Assembly (NCBI GenBank): GCA_026874595.1 | Contig: CM049306.1 | Coordinates: 76,261,642-76,325,641, forward strand | Direction: 5' to 3' | Source of the DNA: Sipunculus nudus | Taxonomy: Eukaryota; Annelida; Sipuncula; Golfingiida; Sipunculidae | DNA length: 64,000 nt | Shown: in pieces, positions 1 through 11,446 of the stretch | Numbering within the stretch: the first letter of the stretch is position 1 | How the letters are laid out: each line of letters opens with the position of its first letter | Translations under genes and position numbers: made by a program | The notes under the pieces: generated by a model | The model's database searches: none | What the model was told of the DNA's origin: nothing | The model's input: only the letters and a program-made list of their open reading frames with translations

Positions 1-2270
1 TTACAAACATCAATATCCATGCAAAGAATCATGGTGATCTCCCCATTAGTTGTTCAGATACTTCAGCTTTTGTATCAAATTGTCCATTATTCTGAGGGAT
101 ACTTCGGAGTCCTATAGCTTGAAGGATATGGGTAACAGAGACCTAATTTTAAGTTTCCACAGGCACTTTTCATGGGCCTTCTTGCATGACAAGAATGAAG
201 ATTCTAGGTCCAGTTGTTGCGATTTGTACCCTGTTGACAGATAACCACATCTTTAAAGGTATCAAAAAAAAAAGAAAAAAAAAAACGTAAAAATTTGAAA
301 AAAAATAGAGGTGGCGCACCCAGTCTGCAGAAACTGATGGAACAGGTCATGATCAATATGTATGCCGAAAATCATGACCATCAGTGTTGTAGTTATTGAG
401 ATACTGCAGTTTTTGTATCAAATTTTCCATTATTCTGGGGGGTAATTTGGAGCCATACAGCTTCGGGAATATGGGTAACAGAGACCTAATTTCAGGTTTC
501 CATGGAGACTTTTCATGGGTCTCCCTGTGTGTCAAGAATAAAGATTCTAGGTCCAGTTTTAATGATTTGTGCCCTGTTAACAGATGTTCATAACTTTAAA
601 GGTCTCAAAAATAGAGAAAAAATTCGTAAAAAAACCCGAACAAATACAGGTGGTGCCACCAGTCTGCAGAAACTGATGAAACACTCCATGATCAATATCC
701 ATGAAAACAATTATGGTGATCTCTGCATTAGTTGTTCAGATACTTCAGCTTTTGTATCAAATTTTCCATTATTCTGAGCTGTACTTTGGAGTGCCATAGC
801 TCAAAGGATATGGGTAACAGAGACCTAATTTCAGGTGTCCATGGAGACTTATCATGGGTCTCCCTGTGTGTCAACAATGAAGATTCTAGGTCCAGTCCTT
901 ACGATTTGTACCCTGTTGACAGATAACTACATCCTGAAAGGTCTCGAAAATAGAGAAAAAAAAATTGTGAAAATTTGAAAAAATACAGGTGGCACCACCA
1001 GTCTGCAGGTACTGATGAAACACCTCTTGATCAATATGTATGCCAAAAATCATGATCATCAGTGTTGTAGTTATTGAGATGTTGCAGTTTGTTTTTATCA
1101 AATTTTCCATTATTCTGGGGGGTTATTGGGAGCCCCCCATAGCTCAAAGGATATGGGTAACGGAGACCTTATTTCAGGTTTCCATGCAGACTTTTTATGG
1201 ACCTCTCAGTGTGTCAAGAATGAATATTCTAGGTCCAGTCTTTATGATTTGTGCCCTGTTAACAGCTGTTACATTTTTAAATTCGTAACATCTCATGATC
1301 AATACGTATGCCAAAAATCATGACCATCAGTCAAGTAGTTAATGAGATATTGAAGTTTTTGTATGAAATTTTTGACTTTTCTGAGGGGTACTTTGGGGCG
1401 AAGGATATGGGTAACAGAGATCTAATTTATGGTTTCCACGGAGACTTTTAATAGGTTTCTCAGTGTGTCGAGAATGAAGATTCTAGGTCCAGCGGTTACG
1501 ATTTGTGCCACGTTAACAGATGACAGCATCTTTAAACGTCTCAAAAATAGAGGAAAAAATTGTAAAAAAATCGAAAAATACAGGTGGCGCCTCCAGTCTG
1601 CAGGAACTTATGGAACATCTCATGATCAATATGTATGCCAAAAATCATGACCATCAGTGTTGTAGTTATTGAGATATTGAAGTTTTTGTATGAAATTTTT
1701 TACTATTCTGGGGAGTACTTTGGGGCGCCATAGCTCAAAGGATATGGGTAACAGAGACCTAATTTCTGGTTTCCAAAGAGATTTTTCATGGACCTCTCAG
1801 TGTATCAAGAATTAAGATTCTAGGTCTAGGCTTTACGATTTGTGCCTTGTTAACAGATGTTCACATTTTTAAAGGTCTCAAAAATAGAGAAAAAAATTTG
1901 TAAAAAATCGAAAAATACAGGTGGCGCCACCAGTCTGCAGGAAGTGATGGAACATCTCATGATCAATATGTATGCCAAAAATTATGACCATCAGTCAAGT
2001 AGTTAATGAGATATTGAAGTTTTTGTATGAAATTTTTGACTTTTCTGGGGGGTACTTTGGGGCCCCATAGCTCAAAGGATATGGGTAACAGAGACCTAAT
2101 TTCTGGTTTCCAAAGAGATTTTTCATGGACCTCTCAGAATCCTAAGTTACAAGGTTCTAGGTTCAGCGGTTACGATTTGTGCCTGGTTAACGGACGGACA
2201 GACGGACAGACGGACGACGGACAAAGAGTGATCGCTATAGCTCAGATGACTTTCAGTCAGCTGAGCTAAA
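1..2270 (+). repeat. Tandem array of a ~337-bp unit, ending in a hairpin terminus
   Basis: About 6.7 head-to-tail units run from before the window edge. The GGTGGCGCCACC-type core followed by AGTCTGCAG recurs near 311, 650, 986, 1583 and 1920, so the spacing is 336-339 bp. Each unit also carries a 'gatcaatatgtatgcc' block, a 'ccattattctggggggtac' block and an 'atgggtaacagagacctaat' block. One unit near 1275-1290 lacks about 40 bp including the core. The last unit runs into GACGGACAGACGG repeats (about 2190-2225) and ends in an imperfect palindrome, TAGCTCAGATGACT / AGTCAGCTGAGCTA, followed by AAAAA (about 2235-2273). Solo copies of the same family lie near 27738-28316 (+) and 45858-46265 (-). 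The short ORFs in it lack start or codon conservation between units and I do not call them genes. Confidence 0.9.
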
Positions 2271-3060
2271 AACAGGTGGACAGCAGGTGGTGAAATGGAC
2301 TATAGCACAATGTAAATATGTGCGTCAACAGTGGTATCATCAACTATATTATGAACAGAATAATATAGGATAAACTACATGTTTTGTATGTCCTGAAAAT
2401 TAGAATGTTGTATGCCAAGAAGTTACATGGTTAATTGCCTTAAATTAGAACAAAAATATCAAAACGCCTACAGTACATACAGTACATGAACTAATGACAA
2501 AGCTTCTATCTAGTACAATCTAAGCTTGTTGGGAGTAGAATCTATAGTAAAAACTTTTACGCCTATGATCTCAAAATTGCTTGTTTTGAAAAAGCACAAC
2601 TCTCTGTATGAAAATATATATTGGTAAAAGGTCGTCACAGCTTATTATTCAACGCTGTGTATTTTTGTCCCTGTGCACGTGTGCAAGGGTCAGAAATATA
2701 CTAAGGTCATTTACTACAGGTAGGCTATTATATAACAAGAAGTGAAACCTCCGCATGCACCGCGGTTTTAAATACACAGATTGCGTAAGTGTAACTGTAG
2801 TGAAGAGGGTAATGTTATCCATTCAAATATTCTAGAAAAGAATTGTTTCAAGGCAAATTAAATAAACATGAGTTTTTTTAATAGAACCCAAGGATAAGTA
2901 ATAATTTGCAAACATGCGCATGTGAGCTGTAAACAGAGATGTAAAGAGTTTCCTTGAAATGCAACAGAATTTGATTTTAAAGTTTGATAGATGAGACAAG
3001 TAGTCCCGGCCGTCCCACAGTGCCTATCAGGAAATGAGTTTAATTTGTAAGGTGGGGCTT
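2271..3060. other. Spacer downstream of the receptor gene
   Basis: AT-rich sequence between the tandem array and the stop codon of the minus-strand receptor. It would contain that gene's 3' untranslated region. I see no gene, clear repeat or clear polyadenylation signal in it. Confidence 0.5.
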
Positions 3061-5454
3061 TCACACCTGAGGCCCGTTAAGCCTCGTCGTCAGAGATATA
3101 TCACCAGTTCGGTTAAACGAAGAGTTGGATCGTACGTCGCGTTGCTTTCCACAAACTTTGGTCCTCACTGCTTTTCTAATGTTAGCCGAACACAAGGAAC
3201 CAACAGCTAAACAAAGACCCTGCGAAGCGTTCAGAATAACAAATATATATTCAAGCACTACCGATTTAGTCATCTCCGACACTAATCCTAAGACCCATGT
3301 GACCCCCATCAACACAAAAAGTTTCAGGTAAAGAAAAAAGTTATGGCCTTCAGCGGCTCTCACTACCTTCGTTTGAGACTCAGATCTGACCAGAAAATTC
3401 ACGGACAAAATAAACATGATAATATTGATAAAAATCGCCAAAGAAACAGGAGCCACAAAAAGGAACAAAAGAGCATACCTCTTGTTGAACCAACACAACC
3501 TTTGACCATACTGAGGTCGGAAACGTTCATCAGGCAGCGTGTGATTTAATATTACTGAAATACTGACAAGTAATGTAGGGATGAGCCACGCCAACATTGA
3601 TTGGTACAAAAACCCCTTTTGTCCATGTTCCATCCTTGAAAATCTAGAACTTCGCCATAACATCCGCATGATGTCAACAGAGACAACAGACGTCCAAGCG
3701 AACATAGCAAGAAAAGCCCAGTGCATAAATACACCAAAGAAATAACATCCGTGATAGGCAAGATCCGAACTATGCAACGGCGATACGCTACTCACCAAGA
3801 AACTAAGCAATGCTAACAACAAACATGAGGCAAGGCTTGTTTGGACACGACCAACTGGATTTTGAAACTCTTTCAGCCAGAAGTGGAAGAAAATGCGGAC
3901 ACACAAAGCACCTAATGACAGCAACACAAGAAACCATGTTAACCAATATAACGGGGTTGACGTCTTGGGATCAGTCGATTCATTTGATGTTATACATATA
4001 AAGATAGAATTATCAACAATACGCAAACCTTGATAGTGGATACTTTCACCTGTCGTATTTAATAACAGGGTTCCATTTTCTAAGAGAGAGACCTCAGAAA
4101 GATCAAACTGAACAGAGGTACAGTTTGCGTCACCGACTCTTAATTCTATTTCGAGGTGAATGGTGCTCCAAGATCCGTATTTTTGAAGAGTAGAATTAAT
4201 TAGTTCATGTATATCCTGATTTACTTTTACCATGTCTTGATAATCGGCCTCATTGTTCCACAAGACTAAGATATCCAGAGATATCAAATCGTTTGTGACG
4301 TTTTTCATATTAACGACAATCGTGTGGTTTGTGACATTTTGAATAATATCCTGCATGCGGGAAATCAGTTGAAAATGCTCTGGATGGCTGGACATTGGTG
4401 CCAGCTGTAGCGAGCTCGTCTGTATATTGCTACGACATTGATAGTGTATCCATTGCTTATCATCAGGACATGATGGTCTTTTGCTTTTGATCTGCCCAAG
4501 TGTGAAACCGTCCGTCGGATCAAAATCAAATAATAATGGAAAGGACACTGATGACCGAATGACATCATTGTAATTTCTCTGGATATAGTGCAGCCCACAT
4601 GTGAGAGGGGTGCTAATATTCTCGTTGCAAAAAGCGCAATAAGGATTTTTATAATCCACAGCATTAGTAAACCCTTTCCATATATGGACGTATTCAGCGT
4701 ATGATCCGTCACACATCCTGATCAATTCAAAGTTTTTACAGGATTCTGGGCAAGTGTCCCTCCCAGAATAGGAAACCTCGCAGTGTCGCAGTTGGCCGGT
4801 ACTGTCAGGCGGAGTGAATTCTAATAGACATTCTGTTGTTGAGAGTGTTTTTGTTTTTAAAACCTTCTGCACCAAAGTCGCCCTTTCCACCTCTTTAATT
4901 TCATCAGATTCTGAAAGGTGCATTTGATGTCGATCACATACCAGCCTGACGTGCCACGGGATCACATCTGGCATTAGGGCACCGTTACATGAAGCACACT
5001 TCAAGTTGAGGTAATGAAGACCAGTTCCATTGTCATACACAGGGATGTAACTGTTTGCATTTTCTGAAGTACGCTCACATACCTCTTCCTCACCTTTACA
5101 AGTGGTCACGAGGGAAAACTTTTCTGTTGTACCTCGCGACGCAAGTGTCACGCAAGTCGGTTGATCATGTGGTCGGGTCTCAGTCAGGTCATTCCATTTC
5201 CTGAATTCATCTGGACACGCACGTTCAAAACCATGACAACAGTCCCGGTAGTAAGGACACAGATGATCACAGGAACACCCGTCATCCTCTGAAGTTAAAA
5301 GATCCCGAGTCTTCCCACAGAATCCTTCACAGCTGTAACACTGGGGGAGAGTCAGATTGCTGACGTCAGGCTGGTCACAAGGTTGGACTAAGGATAATGT
5401 TCTACTGATTAGCACAAGTACTGCAATGTTTAGACACAGGTAATGCATGTTCAT
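3061..5454 (-). CDS. Intronless somatomedin-B / adhesion-type (family B) seven-transmembrane receptor
   Basis: A 797-residue uninterrupted reading frame. Residues 1-25 form a hydrophobic signal peptide. Residues about 26-82 form a Cys-rich region with CYSCEGFCG, DDGCSCDHLC and YRDCCHGF, matching the somatomedin-B fold (four disulfides). A long extracellular part follows with many N-glycosylation sequons and paired cysteines. Seven hydrophobic helices begin at WLTWFLVLLSLGALCV. TM6 has MGVTWVLGL and TM7 has ILNASQGLCLAVG, both typical of secretin/adhesion receptors. The cytoplasmic tail is short, about 40 residues. I see no HLT-type GPS cleavage site before TM1, so autoproteolysis is doubtful. 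Known family role: plasma-membrane G-protein-coupled receptor; ligand unknown. The start is the first Met and is directly followed by the signal peptide. Sure of the class, not of the subfamily (methuselah-like is the alternative). Confidence 0.9.
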   Translation of the reverse strand: MNMHYLCLNIAVLVLISRTLSLVQPCDQPDVSNLTLPQCYSCEGFCGKTRDLLTSEDDGCSCDHLCPYYRDCCHGFERACPDEFRKWNDLTETRPHDQPTCVTLASRGTTEKFSLVTTCKGEEEVCERTSENANSYIPVYDNGTGLHYLNLKCASCNGALMPDVIPWHVRLVCDRHQMHLSESDEIKEVERATLVQKVLKTKTLSTTECLLEFTPPDSTGQLRHCEVSYSGRDTCPESCKNFELIRMCDGSYAEYVHIWKGFTNAVDYKNPYCAFCNENISTPLTCGLHYIQRNYNDVIRSSVSFPLLFDFDPTDGFTLGQIKSKRPSCPDDKQWIHYQCRSNIQTSSLQLAPMSSHPEHFQLISRMQDIIQNVTNHTIVVNMKNVTNDLISLDILVLWNNEADYQDMVKVNQDIHELINSTLQKYGSWSTIHLEIELRVGDANCTSVQFDLSEVSLLENGTLLLNTTGESIHYQGLRIVDNSIFICITSNESTDPKTSTPLYWLTWFLVLLSLGALCVRIFFHFWLKEFQNPVGRVQTSLASCLLLALLSFLVSSVSPLHSSDLAYHGCYFFGVFMHWAFLAMFAWTSVVSVDIMRMLWRSSRFSRMEHGQKGFLYQSMLAWLIPTLLVSISVILNHTLPDERFRPQYGQRLCWFNKRYALLFLFVAPVSLAIFINIIMFILSVNFLVRSESQTKVVRAAEGHNFFLYLKLFVLMGVTWVLGLVSEMTKSVVLEYIFVILNASQGLCLAVGSLCSANIRKAVRTKVCGKQRDVRSNSSFNRTGDISLTTRLNGPQV

Positions 5455-6540
5455 AATGATACATGAGTGGATCCTAGGTCTAAGTGTACTGGGATTCGAT
5501 CGTTAGTTTAATTTCCAAATGCTGGCGTTGATTTCACTTGCGATATATTGTTGTTGTCTTGTTTCTTCTCCCATATACTCTGTATAACAATACAATCCCA
5601 GAATCAATCCAGTAAAAGTCAACAAGGCTAATACCCACTGCATGTTGTAATGGTCATCCTAGACCATCGTCATGATTTACCTCTTTTCCTGGCAAAAGTT
5701 CGCACACAAATATCCCATGTATGATGAGCATTCACACACATAGTGTTCTGGGCACCCAGCTCTTCGGGACTTCTGGTTCATGTAGAACTGTGATAATTCT
5801 TCGTATCACAATTATGTAAATGTCAACAGTCTCAATACGTAATTTATCAGTTTTGAAGACCACTATAGGCGGGACCATGCAGGCGGGACCATGTGGGAAT
5901 TCCAGATAGATTAATTTGCATTCAACGCCAAGCTTGACCAAATCGATGCGGCTACACACCCGTTAAGTTACAAGGCCCTGATGCAGGATTTGAAATCCTC
6001 CTTTTATACCCGATTAGGGTTATAGAATATCAAATTAACTCAGGGAAATATCAGACACCCACAGCCTGGGCACGGAGTTAAACAAATACCAGAGTATGTA
6101 AGAGGTGGCTGAAGGATAATATCAGTTCTATTATCCCCTCCATTGGCACGTAAATTGTTATTTAGTGTTGCCGATCCCCGAGACAATCGGTAATCAAGAA
6201 AATTACTTGCTGAAACCAAATGGCCCGCATGGATAGTGTTACTCGGAGTGTGTAAACATAATACGCGACCCATTGCATTGTTAAATTATCGACACCAAGC
6301 CTTGTATTAAGCAATATTTCCAATCTTCCAGATCAGATGTTCCTTACATATTTAATTAAACTTTGAATTAAAATGTAAATAAAGAATTTGGTATGGAAAC
6401 TTAAACATAACATTTCCATAAAAAATCTACCGATAGTATAACAACCCTCTACATTTTGTTGCTTTACCAAACACATAAGATATAGTCTCAGAATTAAGGG
6501 GACCCCCTGCAACCCGCAAACTACCAAGGACTAAAATTAA
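5455..6540. other. Upstream flank of the receptor gene
   Basis: Probably holds the receptor's promoter and 5' untranslated sequence on the minus strand. No coding region is convincing here; the 60-77 codon frames lack any recognisable domain. Confidence 0.4.
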
Positions 6541-6549
6541 ACCAGTCTT

Positions 6550-6640
6550 TCCGGGTTGAATGAATGAATGAAAATTTATTCAGGCCTCAGGCCCATAGTT
6601 CCATAAATGCATAAATCATTAATTGAGGGAAAAAAATAAT
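6550..6640 (-). mobile_element. 3' tail of a SINE or LINE, (ATTC)n type
   Basis: On the minus strand the sequence reads GGGCCTGAGGCCTGAATAAA and then runs into ATTCATTCATTC. A short-motif tail of this kind is typical of L2/CR1-type LINEs and the SINEs that borrow their tails. Only the 3' end is recognisable. Confidence 0.45.
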
Positions 6641-7597
6641 AGATTACAAAACGTTTCAAACTGTTTTAGCAATTAAAATTTTACAAACTAAATAAATAAT
6701 GTTTCTAAAAAATTAGCATTCAAAAAGTCAACAAAAGAAAATTATCAGAAAAATATCGTTAGCACCTGATATGTATTTAGACAAACTTTTTAACATTGAC
6801 TTATATATACATATAACCAGACATAAATAAATTCAAACACACACACATATATATATACAAGAATATAATTTAAATATACATACATATTTACATATGTTAT
6901 ATATAAAGTTTGAATTAAGCCTAGGTTAGCATATGCAAAATTCCCATGCACTACTATACATGTTGATTTGAGAGTGAGAGTTATGAAAGAGTGATCCACT
7001 CAGCACTGCAATACCCCCGCGATAAACAAGGCTTCTCGTCTGCATGGCAAGGGGAACCCAACAGGGCTGAATGGAGCAATTTAAAAATATAAATGAAGAG
7101 TAATACTAATAATTACAATAATACGTTGTATTATAATATAATGTAATAACACCTGAGACAATAATATAACTTGTCACTATTGTCAATTAATAACCAAAAG
7201 CATATACTACCCTCCTAATTTACAAAAGTATTGCCAAATTGCACACATTGATTCATGGTCATTCATGACAATTTCAATAAATAAATGCCTATGTATTCAC
7301 CTCAAATTATAAAGAAATACAGACACACATGTACCTATTCCAAGTATACGAGGTAATTATATATAAAAATCTGAGTTTCTATATAAATTATTATAAATAT
7401 TGAATCACCTCTATAAATAAATAACGATAGATAACGATTTTTATGCTCCTGCATTTATGTCTAGTTATATTTATAGACAAAATATTTAAAACCAAAATAT
7501 TAAATAGATAAGAAAAAATATAAAAATGAATATATATATATATATATATTATAAGACACGCACACATAAATATACATGTATATCTATATACTTGTAC
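6641..7597. other. AT-rich intergenic stretch
   Basis: Very AT-rich DNA with short TA, CA and ATAT runs (for example near 6840-6860 and 7533-7550). I see no gene or clear mobile element. Confidence 0.5.
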
Positions 7598-7599
7598 AT

Positions 7600-8115
7600 C
7601 TTAAGTGGTGGGAGTCGGTTCCTTTTTCATAATCGATCATCGGTTTGGGCAAACCGATCGATGATCGATTAATAATCGGTTCAGGCAAATATAAAGAAAC
7701 ATGCAGTTTTCTGTGAAACTGTACATTCTTAACCAAGCCCGCATGTTTTAGTAAAGAAAAGCAGTTTTTGCCTTTTTTACATTTTCCTATTATTAGTAAA
7801 ATATGCTTTTAAAAGTTTCATTTTAATTATTTATAATAATCAAGAATTAAACCACAATCCAGGACATCTACTTGCTTCATAGACCCGGAGAATTTATGGA
7901 GCATTTTAACGCCATACCGCCCATATTGTGCAGTGTACATCTCGTTACAAAACTCCCCGCTTATTCTGCAGCTCCCTGCCAGTTCACAGAAATTTATTAC
8001 GTCCTCTGTTCTAGCATCTATGATGTAATTGATAGTTGCCTTTGGTAATCGAGCGCTTGAAAGTGGCAGCAAACCGACTGACTTTCGATAAAACTCGATG
8101 ATCGGCCCACCACTA
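7600..8115. mobile_element. Possible hAT-like non-autonomous element
   Basis: The left end reads TTAAGTGGTGGGAGTCGG and the reverse complement of the right end reads TTAAGTAGTGGTGGGCCGA, with ATCGATCATCGG-like subterminal sequence on both sides. GTGGTGGGCCGATCATCG-type ends are seen in hAT transposons. The inside is non-coding apart from an 81-codon frame with no recognisable domain. Target duplications are not clean, so this is tentative. Confidence 0.4.
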
Positions 8116-8219
8116 CTTAAACTTGTTTATTTCTTCTTGTAAATGCATGAAATACAAAAGAAGCCAAGTTATTGATAATGGTAGGATTGGTACTGGACAT
8201 TATGAAGTTTTTTTTTTAT

Positions 8220-8255
8220 AAATGATGAGGGTTTTCTTCTTTTTTTCTCTCCCCC

Positions 8256-8300
<45 letters not shown>

Positions 8301-8310
8301 GCACATATAT
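8220..8310. repeat. Compound simple repeat: poly-C, (CT)n, (CA)n
   Basis: About 18 C residues, followed by (CT)n, (CA)n and a short TA run. Confidence 0.9.
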
Positions 8311-8539
8311 AGGTTATTATTATTATTTTTCTTTTTCTACCTCCAAAGCATAACTGGTGAATCTAAAACGTGCTTTGTCTAAATTTAATATATTTGGCAT
8401 TACAGTCAAATAAAACCTGATACAGAATAAGAGTTTAGTCTTTCATTGAAACAAATTTTTATGTCCATTCTTGAAACAAACTTACCTTAGGTCTTTCTTT
8501 TACAATTAATAAAAATCTATGCCACGCATAATCCATACA

Positions 8540-9010
8540 TAGGCCCTATCCGCACTTGGTTTGCATCTAAACTGGATTACACTAAACCAGTTTACTTTAG
8601 TCTCGAAGTAGTCAGCTTTGCGTTTGCACTGAAGTTCGCCTTAAAAAAGCCTAAACTGGTTTATACAAAATATCTTGAGTTCGCTGTCCGCATATGGTTC
8701 GTACTCCGATTCAGGCCTTCAACTGAGCGCTCCCTCGCTGGAGCAACATTAAGGTAGTGGTCAAGGCCGTTCGCTGAAAGTGGACCCATTCAGACTATGA
8801 GCATGTTTGCCTGTACGCACGAGAAACCGGTTTACTGTAAACCGGAATAATTTAAACCGGACTACTGTGGTCCGCCATTCAAGCGGACTGCAGTGGACCA
8901 AACTGATGCGGATTAGTGGCCTAGAGCGGACAGAGTTAACTGATTCACGATCTGGACCATTTGCTATTGCGGATACGACCATAGACCAAGTGAAAAATAT
9001 TCTCTCTTAA
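8540..9010. repeat. Palindrome-rich repeat with ACTGGTTTA / CCGGTTTA motifs
   Basis: Variants of AAACCAGTTTA and CCGGTTTACTGTAAACCGG recur in both orientations, and the left side reads GGCCCTATCCGCACTTGG. The overlapping 67- and 73-codon frames on opposite strands are by-products of this palindromy. It is probably a decayed inverted-repeat element, but I cannot define both ends. Confidence 0.35.
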
Positions 9011-9922
9011 TTTAGTGACCCAGTTTTTCCGACTTATCTCATCAAGCCGGTAATTGTCTTGGACAATTTGTCAACTGACATTAACAATTTAGTCAAATAA
9101 ATAAAATTTATCATTAAATAATTAAATTTTCCATATCTAAAATACACAGACATAAATTCCTGGAAATATATATTTTTAATATTCAAAATCACAAATTATA
9201 TTATATCTAGATGAAATTTCCAGTCTTTTTCTGTGTTATCTATGATTCTATTTAAATACAAGATTTGCTGGCTATTAAAAAATTAACCCATTATGAAATA
9301 TATTGTTTCCTTCTTCAATCCTTAAGACTCGTTCTGAATCACTGACATTTCAAGATGCCAAGGTGCTGATGACACATTTCAAGGTGCTGACGACAAATTA
9401 ATCACTGTTACATACTTCATTATAAGAACCGTTGTGACCATTAAAAAATCCAAACAATTTCAAGCTGGCATCAGACGGGCAATGCACTGCTTTTTTCGTT
9501 TTGTGTTTTGTTTAAACATCCATTAGGTAGTTGTAGACAAGCCACTCCTGGCATTTGTTCATTTGTAAGCCTTTTGTGTGTCACGCCTTGGGGTTATTTT
9601 TTCTTAGGTACGTGGGTGCGACGTCAAGATTTATTTTTCAAATCGATGTTGATACAAATGAATATTCATTAATGCTTTGTGTCTATAGAGCATCATGAAG
9701 TCTGAAAGCAAGTATCGTGATGCAGTTTGTTTGCATATTTCAACATTTTTTACTGACAGAAACTTTATATATATATATATAATATTTATAATCTCGTAAT
9801 CTCGTAAAGTCTCGGCTTTTCAAACCACGCCGTTAGCTTCATTCTAACCACATTCACCTGATGATCGGGTCGCATCCCGTGAAACAGACTGTTGTGAATT
9901 AACCGTATTGTTTTTCTCCAGA
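9011..9922. other. Intergenic stretch without a recognisable gene
   Basis: AT-rich DNA with a small duplication 'caaggtgctgatgac / caaggtgctgacgac' near 9358-9392 and a TA run near 9765-9785. Nothing else is supported. Confidence 0.4.
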
Positions 9923-9923
9923 G

Positions 9924-9988
<65 letters not shown>
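9923..9988. repeat. (TA)n microsatellite, left half
   Basis: About 66 bp of uninterrupted TA. It continues on the other side of the pogo-like element at 11408-11445, so the two tracts were probably one. Confidence 0.9.
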
Positions 9989-9991
<3 letters not shown>

Positions 9992-11406
9992 TGAAACCTC
10001 GTTGTGTCGAAATCGGTTAAAGGGACATAATACCTATTCTTTCACACTATTAGTCAATTAATGCCTTATACAAAAGTTTCTCACCAGAACCATCCCAGCA
10101 CACATTCTCATTTCCTGGCATACGGTGGTTTAAAGCCTTGTTATAGTTCTGGGTGTTTGTAAACACAGCCCACGTGTGTCTGTTTACCATAACAAGACCG
10201 CGTGACAGGAGGTCCGATTAAGAGGGGCAATACGCGCCGTTTCAGCCATCGGGAACATGTATTATATTTTTAGGCCAAGTCAGTCAGGGGGTCTCCTGAT
10301 TGACACGTGTTGTGGCTCCGTGTTGCACACAGACCCATGCATTGTGTTAATGATGACACCTGCGATCGCGCCCGGTCCAGTTTTAACACTCGTTTACAGG
10401 AGTAAGCAAACGATTTCAAGGCAATATTTTGACAGGTACAGATTTATTTTATAGGGAAGAAGTTGTATTTCGTGTTAACTCAACATGCTTTATAGGTGAT
10501 TTGGCCCCTTTAGGTCGAATTCCCACATGTGTCGGAGTCGAATGGAGCCCCTGCAAAAAAACAGTTAAAACCTTACTAATTTAACTCCATTTGTGTCGAA
10601 CTCGGGTGTGTCGAAAAAACTAAGGTGTCGAAGTTATTTGTTGGTCCCAACTAATATTTCTATCGCTTAACTTGAAGTCATGTGGCCTGATTATTAGACA
10701 ACAGTTGTGCACGGTCCATTAATCATATATATGGGCATAATGACCAGTTTTACGCATAATTAATACCGGCAAGGCTCTTATTCATCAGGCGCGTTGGTTT
10801 AAAGACCTGGTCCGTTGTGTACCAGTTTGGCCAATTACTTACTCATGATCAAGCATTTCTTCTTTCGACGACATAGCCATAATTCAAAATGAGAAGTTAT
10901 TAATAAACAAAACACAATGGAATCCTTACCTTTGATGTGTCTCGGATACACATATACAGGTCTCTATATAAAAGGAGAAAGATGAGATCTTTCAGACCGA
11001 CTCTTTTTTTTTACCATAGGGTTCGTTACACTGCTTTACTTGTATATTGTTCGTGTCCTGATTGTTATGGCGTCGCGGCCTGCTCAAGTTTGATGAGGAG
11101 ACCATTGAACAAAAGTACGAAGCGCTGCTCCTGGTAGAACGTGGAGGCAAGACCAAGACACAGATTGCATTTGATGATTTTTGTGCTTTCATACCTGTAT
11201 GTTCTCCCATTTCACTTTCTTGAATAACCTGATCCTATTTTTGTGGTACTTGTGCGCTTTTTTATTAATAAATAAATTTATTATAAAATATGTGTTGTTC
11301 TTTGTGGCTTAAGATGGGTTGAATTTAATGAATATCGGTTGTCTCGAACTTCGGATCTGTCGAAGTAAATTCAGCAGTCCCTTCGACTTCGACCCGAGGT
11401 TTTATA

Positions 11407-11407
<1 letters not shown>
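9989..11407. mobile_element. Pogo/Tigger-like (Tc1-mariner superfamily) element
   Basis: The left end reads CAGTGAAACCTCGTTGTGTC. The reverse complement of the right end reads CTATAAAACCTCGGGTCGAA, and both continue into AAGGGAC, giving terminal inverted repeats of about 33 bp. Both ends abut TA, the target used by this superfamily. Inside are several GTCGAA-type direct motifs (10513-10640) and a short fragment of a transposase N-terminus at about 11070-11222. The full transposase is absent, so the copy is non-autonomous or internally deleted. Confidence 0.8.
11070..11222 (+). pseudogene. Fragment of pogo-like transposase N-terminal HTH
   Basis: One frame reads KFDEETIEQKYEALLLVERG then GKTKTQIAFDDF and stops soon after SPISLS. 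The 'K-x-EALLxVERGxKTKTQIAxDF' pattern resembles the first helices of the helix-turn-helix of pogo/Tigger transposases. No DDE catalytic domain follows within the element. Confidence 0.55.

Positions 11408-11445
<38 letters not shown>
11408..11445. repeat. (TA)n microsatellite, right half
   Basis: About 38 bp of TA directly following the right end of the pogo-like element. Confidence 0.85.

Positions 11446-11446
<1 letters not shown>

Noticed and set aside
4365-4712. 115-codon minus-strand frame inside the receptor gene
   Set aside because: Out-of-frame shadow of the receptor coding sequence; same for 3552-3761 and the plus-strand frames at 3125-4001.
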